Origin: Acanthamoeba sp. SK_2022b
Lineage: Eukaryota > Discosea > Longamoebia > Acanthamoebidae
DNA length: 12,275 nt
Direction of reading: 5' to 3'
Assembly (NCBI GenBank): GCA_027943245.1
Contig: JANDJZ010001243.1
Location: 1 to 12,275, forward strand
Within the stretch, counting starts at the first letter, position 1; the number at the start of each line of letters is the position of its first letter. This document shows positions 1 through 7,671 of the stretch, piece by piece. A program made the translations under genes and the position numbers. The notes below the pieces were generated by a model that saw nothing but the letters and a program-made list of their open reading frames with translations, did not search any database and was not told where the DNA came from.

Positions 1-24
1 CCTCTGCCCATCGGATTTATAAAG

Positions 25-131
25 ATAGCTAGATAGATTTAGATTTAGATTTAGATATAGATATAGATTACTATATATATATACACACACACACACACAC
101 AAAGAAAGAAAGAGAGAGAGAGAGAGAGAGA
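25..131. repeat. Compound microsatellite
   Basis: Short tandem repeats run head to tail: TAGATT/TAGATA units, then (TA)n, (CA)n, AAAG and a (GA)n tract ending at about 131. The tract lies just upstream of the Clu-like gene. No coding or promoter signal could be separated from the repeat. Confidence 0.9.
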
Positions 132-234
132 TGGGTGGCCGTGTGAGAGAGGAGATACACATTGTAAGCAAATGCACCGCATCGGCAACGAACGCCCACT
201 AAGCCTGCGTGTAGGTGTGGCGGGTGAACCTTTC
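132..234 (+). other. Presumed 5' flank of the Clu-like gene
   Basis: This stretch has no convincing coding potential. A possible splice acceptor (TGTAG) ends at 214, so it could be a 5' UTR intron or leader. No TATA box or other core promoter element could be named with confidence. Confidence 0.3.
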
Positions 235-757
235 ATGAACACGCCTGGCAAGGACCTGCGGGGGGGGGGGTGAGACGACCAGAGCAACCCCCCCTCGAGC
301 TTCAGCTGAACGAGAAGGCCGCCCGTCAGCTGCAACACCCATCGACCTCACGGAAGACTCCCCGCCGACGGTGGTGGCGGCGGTGGTGGTGCCGCAGGGT
401 ACTCTTTCCACGTCAGAGCAGCACACTGCGTGATGGCTCACCGGCGCCGGTGGTGGGTGGATGGATGGGTGGGTGGGTGGTTCGGGTGGTTCGGGTGGTG
501 ATGAGGCCACAGAGGAAGCCAGGACGTGGCTGCGGCGCAGCTTCGAGGCCTACACGCACGCGCTGGACGCCTTTGCCCGGTCGCCCAACCAAGGTTGCCT
601 CGGCGAGCAGGAGAAGGAGCAGGAGCGGGAGCGCGCTGACCGCATGCTGTTGTGCGCCTTTGAACTCTATCGAGTCGTGCACCCCATGCCCACGCGAGAC
701 ACCGACCCCACCTGGAGCGTTGGCCAGGTGGCTTCCTTTTGCCAAAAGACGTTCAAG
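235..757 (+). CDS. N-terminal region of the Clu-like gene (low complexity plus helical segment)
   Basis: A possible start ATG at 235 opens a short frame (MNTPGKDL) that meets 11 consecutive G at 260-270. After this tract the next frame reads a disordered stretch with PIDLTEDSPP (338-367), resembling a SUMO-interacting motif, and ends at TGA 431-433. The same frame then continues without stops through a Gly/Ser-rich stretch made by a GGTG-type repeat (about 452-503) into a charged helical segment (DEATEEARTWLRRSFEAYTH and on). This runs to the donor GT at 758-759. The helical segment has strong G/C third-base bias, so it is very likely coding. No domain could be named. The in-frame TGA may reflect an indel, a missed intron, or a later true start at ATG 461. 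Confidence 0.5.
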
Positions 758-3700
758 GTCCGCCCCTTTAAGTCACCCCCCCCCCAATCCACCAACGATC
801 GTTGAGGAGGAGGGCGGTAGCTCAAAATCAAAACGGCGCGACAGTCGCGGCCGAGGAAGCTCAACGCAGAAGAGGACGAGCCCCGAGACGCGGAAAGGCG
901 CCGCGCCGTCGAGCATGCGGAGCAGCTCCTCGACGTGTCCCAGGGGCCTCAAACAGCGGCTCGTTGGCGCACAGCAGGCTGCCATCTGCCCCGGCCACGA
1001 AGTAGCGCCGCGGCCACCCGTCCCTGGTCTTTTCGCTCAGCCAGCCTTCCTTCTCCTGCACGCGCGCACGCATGTGCGTCAGCTGGTTGGCCTCTTTCCA
1101 CCAATACACCTCCGCCACCGCCAGAGTCCAGAGTTTACGCACCAGACAGGAGAGGCGTGTCTTGGGCGAGCTGCATGTCCTGGAGAAGGGAGAGAGCGCG
1201 CGCGCGTGCGGTGAGCGGTTGGGGTGATATATGGGTCTCACCCCCACATGCGATGCCAACTCAGGAAAGCGGCGTCTCACGATCTCAAGGGCCTTATCCA
1301 TTACTACTCGTGCCAGATCTCTGGACTCCACGTGCCGCTCATGGCCCGGGTACGTTGAACCTCGTCGTGTGCCTGCCCGCACCTCCCCCCAAAACCCCAA
1401 CTCCGTTTTCAGACGTGTTACGATGGCTGACCTTCCAGGCGCGCAGTGATCGACTATTTGGGCTTCCGGCTGATCGCTATCACCATCCTGCCCATCAACG
1501 GCAGCACCATCAAATACGGCTCGTGCGAAACCGCCTGCTTCTCTCCATCTGGCGGCGCTGTGCGTTGTCTCCTCTGTATTCACGCGTACGCTCTCCTTTT
1601 TTGTGAGGACAGATGCGACGCGGGTCAGACGGTTCACGCGGACGATGAGCGCCTCAACGAGATGATGGAACAGGCGGGCAGGAAGATGAGGCTGCAGGTA
1701 AACCGTCGCTGACACTCCCACAAACGCAAGGATTGTGTGCCTGCCAACATGCATGTCGTGGGTTATCGAAAAGCAACTCTGTTAACCTGTTGCTACGCTC
1801 TTGCAGGGGCATTTTGTCGGCGTCCCCGGCGGTGTTGCGCGCGCAAGCTGTATGCCCCCGTGGACATCGAAGGCTACCGCGGCCTTGATGGACGCTACTA
1901 CGTCGTGGTAGGGTCTACGCCGCCGCTTGCTCCTGCTCGGTTTTTCAACAAGGACGAACAGTGTTCTTCAACAAGGATTTTGCCCGTTCCCGCCCGAGCG
2001 ACCCTCGCCCGCCAAGTGCGTCGCTCCTTCCACTTGCACACGCAAGCCCACTGCTAACGCGCTATGTTGTCTTTGTGCTGCTGTACGCGCGTGTAGCACA
2101 ATGAAGAAGAAGGGCATCATCATCTTGTTCAACCTGCTTCCTCGCCCTGAGCTAGTCAAGTCCAACGACGTTCCCCTTAGCCCCGGTACTGACAACCCCC
2201 CTCTGCGGCCTGCCCTCCGCGAGTCGGGGTCGAGCCTGCAGCCTGACACTCACTGCTCTGCTTGCTTCGTCGTGCAGATGCGTTCACCCTGTGGGCAAAG
2301 GCCGACGAGAACAAGGACCTCTACAACCGCCACGTCACAGAGGCTACGCGCCGCCTTCTTCAGGTTTGGCACTTACCCTGGCCCTTGCCTGGCCATGCTG
2401 TTGGTGTCCCCGCTGTAATGGCGATCTCACAACGCTGTGCGTGACTCTCTGTTGAAAACAGGAGCTGATACCCAAAGTGGCCGCGAAGCTGGATGCAATG
2501 CAGCTCGACTCGGAGCAGGGCAAGACCCACCTGGACCTCATCGAGGTCATTCACGCGGTAGGCCACTCTCGATCTTCTGTCACAAACCAGAGCGGAGATA
2601 AGGGTTTAACTCTGGACCACCCGCGTGCGTCGTGCTCCCCATTGCGCAAGCGGGCGTGAATGTGCGGCATTTGGGCCACATCAGGAGGCTGGTCAACGTG
2701 AGAAGGAGCAGGATCTGATCATGATCGAGATGACCGCCAGGATCGTGCGTAAGCAGCTCCAGGAGAAGTACAGAAAGAAGACTAGGTACAATAGCGTGCC
2801 AATAGCAGCCCTGCGTTGTCGCCTTGCTACGGACGTGTAGTAGAACTGATTCAAAATTTGACTCACCTGGTGGTCTCTGCAGGATCGCCGGTACGTTCCC
2901 ACCGAGGAGCCCCAGAAGCTCTCGGCGGTCAAGTACCTCAACAAGATGCTCGGTCGACACCACACCTCTCCCCGTTCTGGCACGCCCTCAAGCGCGCCCT
3001 GCTGCAGAAGTTCGCCGTGCGTAGTCCATCACAAGCAAGCGTGGCTTTTCAGTGTCTCCTCCCTCCGGCCTCACGCTGCGTGGGCTCGACGTGAAACCGT
3101 TTTCCCGTCAGAAATGCCTTCTGGACGCTGGACAACAGCTACGACCTGCGCCAGAGGATCAGCGTCGCGGATCTGTTTGCTCGCCTTCAGGAACTCGCCC
3201 CCCAACATCTTTGTGCTCACCGAAGAGGCGCGCAAGGTACTTTGCAGATGTTCAATTTTTAGCCATTTTCTTATTTATAATTAATTAATTATTAATTTTA
3301 TTGAGAACCGTAGGACTTTGGCACGGCTGTTGCGGCCCTGAGCCAGACATGGGACCAGACGCCGCCAGACTTCAAGCTCCTTCCGTCAGACTGTTGCGGC
3401 CGCTCGCCGCTGCGATCAAGCACATGAATCTCATCGGTTCTCTTCTTTGCCCATCCGCCCGCGCCTATCAATGCACACGCGCCGTATATGCGTGGCCTTC
3501 GTTGGTCTATCTCACTCTTCTATGGTCGCAGATATCGCCGAAGCAAGCGCCATGTTCTACGGCAGCTTGGACGAGAAGGGCAACGACCAAGTGCGGCTTC
3601 TGATTCAGGGCCTTGGAAAATTGTTATTTTCAGTTTTTTCTGCAGGCACGTCCTGGACCCGAACGCGTTCACAATGGAGTCGGGCAAATACTTTGAGGTC

Positions 3701-3818
3701 GTCGGACACGTCACCTTTGACATCGACCAGGACCATCAGATCACCCAGTTCCACCAGGAGTGGGTCAACACCTCGCGCTGTATGCCTCCTTTCTCCTCTC
3801 TCTCAACACGCACGCACG

Positions 3819-3893
<75 letters not shown>

Positions 3894-4150
3894 AACGCAC
3901 GCACGCACTCGCGAGACTGAACGTGTGTTGCATGTGCAGCCAACTTTTATTATTTTTGGCCAAGCGTGACGCGGACAACTTCTTGACGCCGTGGGGCAGC
4001 CAAACGAAGGAGTTCATTTACGCAGCGTTTGACAAGCTCCAGCTCAACGTCACGCTGGGCTGCTCGCCCGCCACCCTCCTCCCCTACGCCAACTACGCCA
4101 GCCCCACCAGCCTCTGCCACTTCTACGTCGAAACCATCATTCCAACCGTT
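235..4150 (+). CDS. Multi-exon Clu-domain protein gene (overall model)
   Basis: Exons inferred from conserved protein motifs and GT-AG boundaries: about 235-757, 821-944, 1265-1349, 1447-1522, 1613-1697, 1807-1907, 1976-2015, 2097-2185, 2278-2363, 2462-2557, 2651-2785, 2883-3016, 3112-3236, 3314-3436, 3532-3590, 3646-3779 and 3940-4150. Introns are mostly 55-110 bp; one is 160 bp and holds a long CA repeat. Exons are GC-rich with mostly G/C third bases. The product carries a Clu domain and an eIF3p135-like region, as in Clu/CLUH proteins, which bind mRNAs for mitochondrial proteins and affect mitochondrial distribution; that function is known for the family, not shown here. Frame slips occur in or between many exons (see findings), so either the sequence has homopolymer errors or the gene is a young pseudogene. 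The start at 235 (ATG) is tentative, and the 3' end after 4150 is unresolved. Confidence 0.75.
821..944 (+). CDS. Clu-like gene, charged exon after the first intron
   Basis: The 758-820 intron (GT...GGTAG) joins the preceding exon in phase 0 without breaking the frame. The exon reads LKIKTARQSRPRKLNAEEDE and continues through a charged helical segment to LLDVSQG. Codons end mostly in G or C. After about 945 the same frame loses this bias and turns Pro/Ala/Ser-rich, and the opposite strand begins to look coding (see the antisense PH-like segment). Confidence 0.55.
939..1133 (-). pseudogene. Antisense PH-domain-like coding segment
   Basis: On the minus strand about 65 codons read open through LWTLAVAEVYWW and then KEGWLSEKTRDGWPRRYFV (starting near 1055) and DGSLLCANEPLFEAPG. 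This matches the start of pleckstrin-homology domains: K-x-G-W-L, a basic strand with W-x-R-R-Y/F-F-V, then D-G-x-L-L. I count 55 of 65 codons ending in G or C, the bias of the host gene's real exons, while the plus strand across the block shows no such bias. PH domains usually bind phosphoinositides or proteins at membranes. Only the first half of a PH domain (about 40 of about 100 residues) is visible. It lies between plus-strand exons of one gene, so a local inversion is the simplest reading; a chance antisense frame in GC-rich DNA is possible. Confidence 0.45.
1265..2185 (+). CDS. Clu domain core of the Clu-like gene
   Basis: Exons 1265-1349 to 2097-2185 carry Clu motifs in order: SCQISGLHVPLMAR, IDYLGFRLIAITILP, then INGSTIKYGSC (intron 1523-1612, phase 2) joining DAGQTVHADDERLNEMMEQA, GHFVGVPGG, KLYAPVDIEGYRGLDGRYYV, DFAR plus FPPE (1987-1998), and LPRPELVKSN. 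The G-H-x-V-G, A-P-x-D-I-E-G, D-G-R-Y-Y and F-P-P-E motifs are hallmarks of the Clu domain. Introns at 1350-1446, 1523-1612, 1698-1806, 1908-1975, 2016-2096 and 2186-2277 all have GT-AG ends; the intron at 2016-2096 shows a CTAAC branch-point-like sequence. Frame slips sit at the 1349/1447 junction (one G short), at the GC-repeat 1838-1844 (two extra bases) and at 1985-1987. The domain identity is secure; whether the gene is intact is not. Confidence 0.85.
2278..3236 (+). CDS. eIF3p135-like region downstream of the Clu domain
   Basis: Exons 2278-2363, 2462-2557, 2651-2785, 2883-3016 and 3112-3236. The first two join in frame: DAFTLWAKADENKDLYNRHV, then ELIPKVAAKLDAMQLDSEQG and DLIEVIHA. They are followed by GVNVRHLGHIRRLVN, which matches the G-I/V-N-x-R-Y/H-L-G signature of this region in Clu/CLUH proteins, then IEMTARIVRKQLQEKY. 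Later exons read RRYVPTEEPQKLSAVKYLNK, SPFWHALKRALLQKFA, NAFWTLDNSYDLRQRIS and NIFVLTEEARK. Slips occur at the 2557/2651 junction (G run), 2698-2700, the 2785/2883 junction, about 2965, the 3016/3112 junction and the C6 run near 3200. The intervening introns have GT-AG ends and are 93-98 bp long. Confidence 0.75.
3237..3313 (+). other. AT-rich intron with a 16-bp palindrome
   Basis: A 77-bp GT-AG intron between GC-rich exons. It is strikingly A/T-rich, unlike its neighbours, and holds the perfect palindrome ATAATTAATTAATTAT at 3277-3292. Confidence 0.7.
3314..4150 (+). CDS. C-terminal region of the Clu-like gene; possible NTF2/SnoaL-like fold
   Basis: Exon 3314-3436 reads DFGTAVAALSQTWDQTPPDF, slips frame near 3391, then reads LAAAIKHMNLI. 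The junction 3436/3532 is in phase, giving D then IAEASAMFYGSLDEKGNDQ. Exon 3646-3779 reads HVLDPNAFTMESGKYFEVV and on to VTFDIDQDHQITQFHQEW. The pattern FY..LD....D followed by a strand ending in DxDxxITQFHxEW resembles NTF2/SnoaL-like domains; this is a weak inference. Exon 3940-4150 reads RDADNFLTPWGSQTKEFIYA then LNVTLGCSPATLLPYANYAS. The reading frame shifts between the 3940 boundary and this segment, beside a T-rich stretch. It could also be a separate downstream gene. A donor GT lies at 4151-4152. Confidence 0.5.
3780..3939 (+). repeat. Intron carrying a long (CA)n microsatellite
   Basis: GT at 3780-3781 and AG at 3938-3939 bound an intron whose centre (about 3814-3891) is an almost pure CA repeat flanked by ACGC units. 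The coding frame on both sides is open through the repeat only because CACACA encodes Thr-His, so ORFs crossing it are artefacts. Confidence 0.8.
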
Positions 4151-4489
4151 GTATGCTCACGACACACGACACGACACACGCCACAACACGACGCCCAACT
4201 TTGCTCTTTGCTCTATAGAACAGCAAGGACAGACGCCGCCCCTGTGGCATGTCGGCATTGGCTTGTTTCTACACTTTTCCTTTAACGGAGCGGCACTCCT
4301 TTTTTGAGAACAACGCGCCCCGCAGCGCGGCAAGAACGCCAGCAGTGTGCCAAGAGGCAAAAACGCCCCCTTCCCCTCTCTTCACTTCCAAGAAGCCAGC
4401 CCTCACAAGCGATGGAAGTTGCAGCTCCATATGTTTTTTCCCCTCTGTCAGTTTCATATATTTTTCTTCTTCCCCCCCCCAAACGGTCC
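4151..4489 (+). other. Unresolved 3' end of the Clu-like gene and flank
   Basis: An intron may span 4151-4218 (GTATGC...TATAG). A last exon from 4219 could read either a 29-codon frame ending at TGA 4305-4307 (ending in GLFLHFSFNGAALLF) or a longer Ser/Pro-rich frame. Neither has a recognisable domain, and no AATAAA signal was seen. From about 4310 I see only low-information sequence with T- and C-rich tracts. Confidence 0.3.
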
Positions 4490-4640
4490 ATCTCCCTCTT
4501 ACGCCGTCTTGCGATGGCGAAGGGGAGAAGCGAGGGGCCTTGGTTGCACTCTGCTGGGCTCTTTCTTTCGAGCGCGCCGTCTTGCGATGGCGCCTGAGAG
4601 AGAGCGCGGAGGCGCAACCAAGGTTCACATGCGGGTGCGC

Positions 4641-4664
4641 GTGCTCTCTCTCTCTCTCTCTCTT
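4641..4664. repeat. (CT)n microsatellite
   Basis: A run of CT dinucleotides within the hairpin-repeat cluster, just upstream of the first 105-bp unit. Confidence 0.85.
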
Positions 4665-4674
4665 TCTGATCTCC

Positions 4675-4884
4675 TGCGCCGTCTCACGATGGCGCAGGAA
4701 ACTGGAGGAGTGAGAGGAGGTGAGGCCTCTGGCGCTGTCTCACGATGGTGCGGGAGAGCCTCTCCAGCAACCTCTCTCTTGCGCCGTCTCACGATGGCGC
4801 AGGAAACAGGAGGAGTGAGAGGAGGTGAGGCCTCTGGCGCTGTCTCACGATGGTGTGGGAGAGCCTCTCCAGCAACCTCTCTCT
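4675..4884. repeat. Two tandem 105-bp units, each with two hairpin repeats
   Basis: 4675-4779 and 4780-4884 are nearly identical; differences include ACTGG against ACAGG and GTGCGG against GTGTGG. Each unit holds one TGCGCC-type and one GGCGCT-type hairpin. A third, shorter cycle of 46 bp follows (4885-4930 and 4931-4974). The 105-bp period is a multiple of three, so one frame stays open across the array; this is not evidence of a protein. Confidence 0.9.
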
Positions 4885-5039
4885 TGCGCCGTCTCATGAT
4901 GGCGAGCCGCCCTTGCTGCTAGCCCTCTCTTGCGCCGTCTCATGATGGCGAGCCGCCCTCACTGCTAGCACTCTTGTGCCGTCTCACAATGGCACACGAG
5001 TATCTGGCATTTGCCGTCTCACAATGGTGTGAATCAGAG

Positions 5040-5072
<33 letters not shown>
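5040..5072. repeat. (CT)n microsatellite
   Basis: A second CT-rich tract between hairpin copies at 5010 and 5109. Confidence 0.85.
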
Positions 5073-5279
5073 ACTTTCTCTCTTTATATGCTAGCACTCT
5101 CTCACCAGTTCGCTGTCTCACAATGGTGCAAATGAGAGTCTCTTTTTGCTCACTAGCTTTTGCGCCGTCTCGCAATGGTGCGAGAGCAGAGCAGGCTAAG
5201 TGTGTGTGTACATGTGCTGTTGTTTTGTGGCTGCAGGAAGCAGGAACCTGTGTGTGCTTTTGTTTTTTGTTGTCATGCA

Positions 5280-5597
5280 TGTGTACAGGCAATGCAGGTG
5301 CACCACCATGATGTGCCACTGCCGGTCATTGAGGGCCTGTGCCAGTCAGCCATGGCCTTTCATGGCAAGCAGCAGGGCCTGCATGCAGGCAGGACCAGCA
5401 GGAGCACCCAGACAGCAGGCTTGGCCTACCACTTTTGCCACTGGCGGCCCTATGGCTGCAAGTTGAGGAAATCCAAGGACTTCTGGCTGCCAGGTGTGGC
5501 AGAGTTTGTCACTGCCAATGCTGAGCTCTTCGACATTGTGTCAAGCCTGTTCCATTGTGAGTTCACTGGCCTGGCGAAATGGTACAGTGCAGTCGAT
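5280..5597 (+). pseudogene. Orphan coding fragment, truncated by minisatellite
   Basis: One frame stays open from before 5280 into the minisatellite. It contains protein-like stretches: VHHHDVPLPVIEGLCQSAMA, TQTAGLAYHFCHWRPYGCKL, KDFWLPGVAEFVTANAELF and SSLFHCEFTGLAKWYSAVD. Composition is balanced and the fragment is CpG-poor (4 CpG in 5281-5580), unlike the Clu-like gene, so it may come from a transposon. The phrase FWRP...W-LPGVAEFV...N..LF loosely recalls transposon-associated dioxygenase-like proteins of fungi, but this is from memory and weak. It breaks off at about 5597 where GTGGTG repeats begin. A 5' boundary is not clear; an AG at 5286-5287 could be a splice acceptor. Confidence 0.45.
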
Positions 5598-6205
5598 CTT
5601 GGTGGTAGTGTGGTTGTGATGTTGTGGTGGTGTGGTGCTGTTGTGCTGGGGTTGTGGTGATGGTATGGTGTTGTGCTGGTGTTGTGGTGGTGGTGATGTT
5701 GTGGTGTTGTAGTGGTGTGGTGGTTGTGTGGTAGTGGTGTGGTGATGTTGTGGTGGTGGTGATGTTGTGGTTATGTTGTGGTGCTATGGTTGTGATGTTG
5801 TGGTAATGTTGTGGTGGTGTGGTGCTGTTGTTCTGGTGTTGTGGTGATGGTATGGTGTTGTTCTGGTGTTGTGGTGATGGTATGGTGTTGTGCTGGAGTT
5901 GTGGTGATGGTGTGGTGGTGTGGCAATGTTGTAGTTATGGTGTTGTGGTGATGTGGTGTTGTGATGTTGTGGCGGTGGTGTGGTAGTGGTGTGGTGATGT
6001 TGTGGTGGTGATGTTGTGGTAATGTTTGTGGTGGTGATGTTGTGGTGGTGTTGTAGTGGTGTGGTGGTTGTGTGGTAGTGGTGTGGTGATGTTGTGGTGG
6101 TGGTGATGTTGTGGTTGTGTTGTTGTGGTGGTGATGTTGTGGTGATGGTGTTGTTATGATGATGTTGTGTTGGTGTGGTGGTGATGTAGTGGTGATGGTT
6201 GTTGT
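5598..6205 (+). repeat. GTGGTGATGTTG-type minisatellite, G/T strand on top
   Basis: Degenerate units built from GTGGTG, GTTGTG, GATGTTG and GTAGTG fill the interval. It has almost no C on the top strand and almost no CpG. Long frames rich in Val, Trp and Gly in this DNA are artefacts. It abuts the orphan fragment on the left and the copia LTR on the right. Confidence 0.95.
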
Positions 6206-6415
6206 GATATACGCTGTGTGTGAAGAGTAGAGTATGAAGTGAGAGAGAACAGGGTTATCTCTGGTTTTATTGCTGTTGAATATATTGTTGTAGACAGTGC
6301 TACAACATAACTCCTAAACTTGAGGCATGCCTTAATGTGCTAGCAGCTCATTAAGTCCTACCTCATGTTTCAGAGTGACTGTTGCTCAGAGTACCTAATA
6401 AGGTAACTCACAACA
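6206..6415 (-). repeat. 3' LTR of the copia element
   Basis: Read on the minus strand it begins TGTTGTGAGTTACC at 6415, directly after AAGGGGCA, and ends near TATATCA at 6206. That gives TG...CA ends and about 210 bp, typical of copia. An AATAAA signal lies at 6271-6266 and a TATA-like AATATATTC just before it. A 30-bp segment (6224-6253) recurs at 8791-8820 with one mismatch. Confidence 0.7.
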
Positions 6416-6430
6416 TGCCCCTTAACTGTA

Positions 6431-6972
6431 TCAGGAACACCTTACAAGATTTAACTCAGCACATAGGTCATTCACGCGCCCTCTACCAAGAGCCTTTGTG
6501 CGCATGTTGGCCAGCATGATGGCCATGGACATGTGATGTAGACTAATTGTCTTGTTGGCTAGGTTCTTGCGTATCAGCGCCAGTTTGATGCTGTAGTTCT
6601 TCAATTGGTGGTACTTGACAGGTTGTGAGGTTGTGATCATCAGTGTGCTTTTGTTGACTGTAGATGGGTATTCAGCTTGCTTGATTGAGACCTAAGTTGT
6701 TGTAGAAATGGCCAAGGAAGATTGTGTGCTTTGGCCAGTGTGTTGGGTTTGACTTCAGTGGTTGATGTAGCTATGCAGGATTGGTTCTTCGCTCTCCAGT
6801 AGACTGGGCTGCCTGCAATCGTGTAGAGGATGCCAGGCGTTGACTTGCGCATTGCTTTGTCTCCAGCCCAGTCTGCACCTGAGAAGCCTCTGGTTGTAAG
6901 GCTGCTTGTGTCTGGTGTGTAATGTATTGCCAGCTCTTGCATGCCACGTAGATACCTGAATAGATGTATCAC
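6431..6972 (-). pseudogene. Copia RNase H domain and pol C-terminus
   Basis: From 6972 down the frame reads IHLFRYLRGMQELAIHY, then GFSGADWAGDKAMRKSTPGI and SPVYWRAKNQSCIATSTTEV. This matches the copia RNase H pattern Y-S-D-A-D-W-A-G-D...RKST-G...W-x-S-K-K-Q...STTEAEY. A second frame from 6640 to 6431 reads LALIRKNLANKTISLHHM and LANMRTKALGRGRVNDL, the usual I-R-E-K...LAD-x-x-TK-x-L end of pol. The first Asp of S-D-A-D is Gly (SGAD), the residues after TTE are altered, and the two pieces are in different frames, so the enzyme is dead. Confidence 0.88.
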
Positions 6973-6989
6973 TGCGGCCCAGTGCTCCC

Positions 6990-7520
6990 CCCAGAGGCGT
7001 TCAGATGCCTACTGAGTACACATGTTGTGTATGCCTAGGTTGATCATTTTGAATCTGTTGTGCTTGATACTGGGCACAGACTGCTCTGGTGCGTAGATGA
7101 CACAGTCGTTGACGTAGACCACTACGTAGGCTGCGTGCTTGCCTTCATACTTGATTTCAAGTACAGGTCAACACCTCAGCATGAATCCTCACATATGCAG
7201 GTGTGTATTGAGCATCTAATTCCACTCTAGGGGTGCCTGCTTGAGCCCATAAAGACTCTTGCATAGCAGATAGACATGGTCCAATCACCCCTTGTCCACA
7301 AAACTCAGGTTGACACATGTAGTTCTCCTCAGGGAGAGTGGCATTGAGAAAGGCCATGGTTACATCCATCTGATATCCAGCAGGCCTTGAACCAGTCAAG
7401 TTGAGCCATCTGCTTGTCACTTGATCTTAAACAGCCACTTGGTGTCAATGAGCTTCCTCCCAGCAGGGGGAGGGAAGTTTGAACATACCATTCATCATAA
7501 TCATGTAGTACTCATCTCAA
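6990..7520 (-). pseudogene. Copia reverse transcriptase fragments
   Basis: Pieces in several frames: LIDTKWLFKIK ending at a TGA at 7419-7417, then YQMDVTMAFLNATLPEENYM (QMDVKTAFLNG-L-EE-YM motif), then a YVVVYVNDCVIYAP segment with the catalytic box at 7116-7105, then FKMINLGIHN. The first catalytic Asp of YVDD is Asn (codon at 7110-7108). Another TGA lies at 7519-7517, in the stretch matching the usual W..A...E-Y linker. The stretch between FKMINLG and the RNase H start is shorter than in intact elements, so part of the thumb/connection is deleted. Confidence 0.88.
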
Positions 7521-7671
7521 ATGGCAGCTTGCCAGTGTGCAGCCCTCTGAGACATTAAACAACACGTCCCTTGTCTCTATCACTGTATTCTTCAGGATCC
7601 AGTGATGCAAGGTGTTTGCTCATGCTGGACTGAGATAGATTCCAAGACACATTTGGTCTGCAAGCTTGTTT

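Larger units (their letters stand above)
4501..5182. repeat. Cluster of 12 hairpin-forming 20-22 bp repeats
   Basis: Consensus arms TGCGCCGT and ATGGCGCA flank a six-base loop (CTCACG in most copies). The arms pair over 8 positions with one G.T wobble. Copies start at 4501, 4574, 4675, 4731, 4780, 4836, 4885, 4931, 4975, 5010, 5109 and 5161. GTCT and ATGG are invariant. Copy 4975 has TGTGCC paired with GGCACA, changed in both arms relative to TGCGCC/GGCGCA. Copies 4731 and 4836 keep pairing through G.T wobbles. Spacing is irregular (35-105 bp), so this is not a simple satellite. It lies just 3' of the Clu-like gene, in CT-rich DNA. I do not recognise the family. Confidence 0.85.

Noticed and set aside
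1270..1285. Extra copy of the hairpin repeat core (GTCTCACGAT) in a Clu exon
   Set aside because: The arms do not pair and the bases encode conserved-looking protein; probably coincidence.
861..1754. Long 297-residue minus-strand frame taken as one gene
   Set aside because: Most of it is the complement of plus-strand Clu exons (1265-1349, 1447-1522, 1613-1697). Only the part at 939-1133 shows its own codon bias and a domain-like pattern.
4347..4922. 191-residue plus-strand frame with a repeated LLRRLTMAQETGG peptide
   Set aside because: It follows from the in-frame 105-bp tandem duplication and hairpin repeats. There is no independent coding signal, and the reverse strand is equally open.
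4501..5182. CRISPR array
   Set aside because: Repeats are short and variable, spacing ranges widely, spacers are partly duplicated or CT-rich, and the context is eukaryotic.
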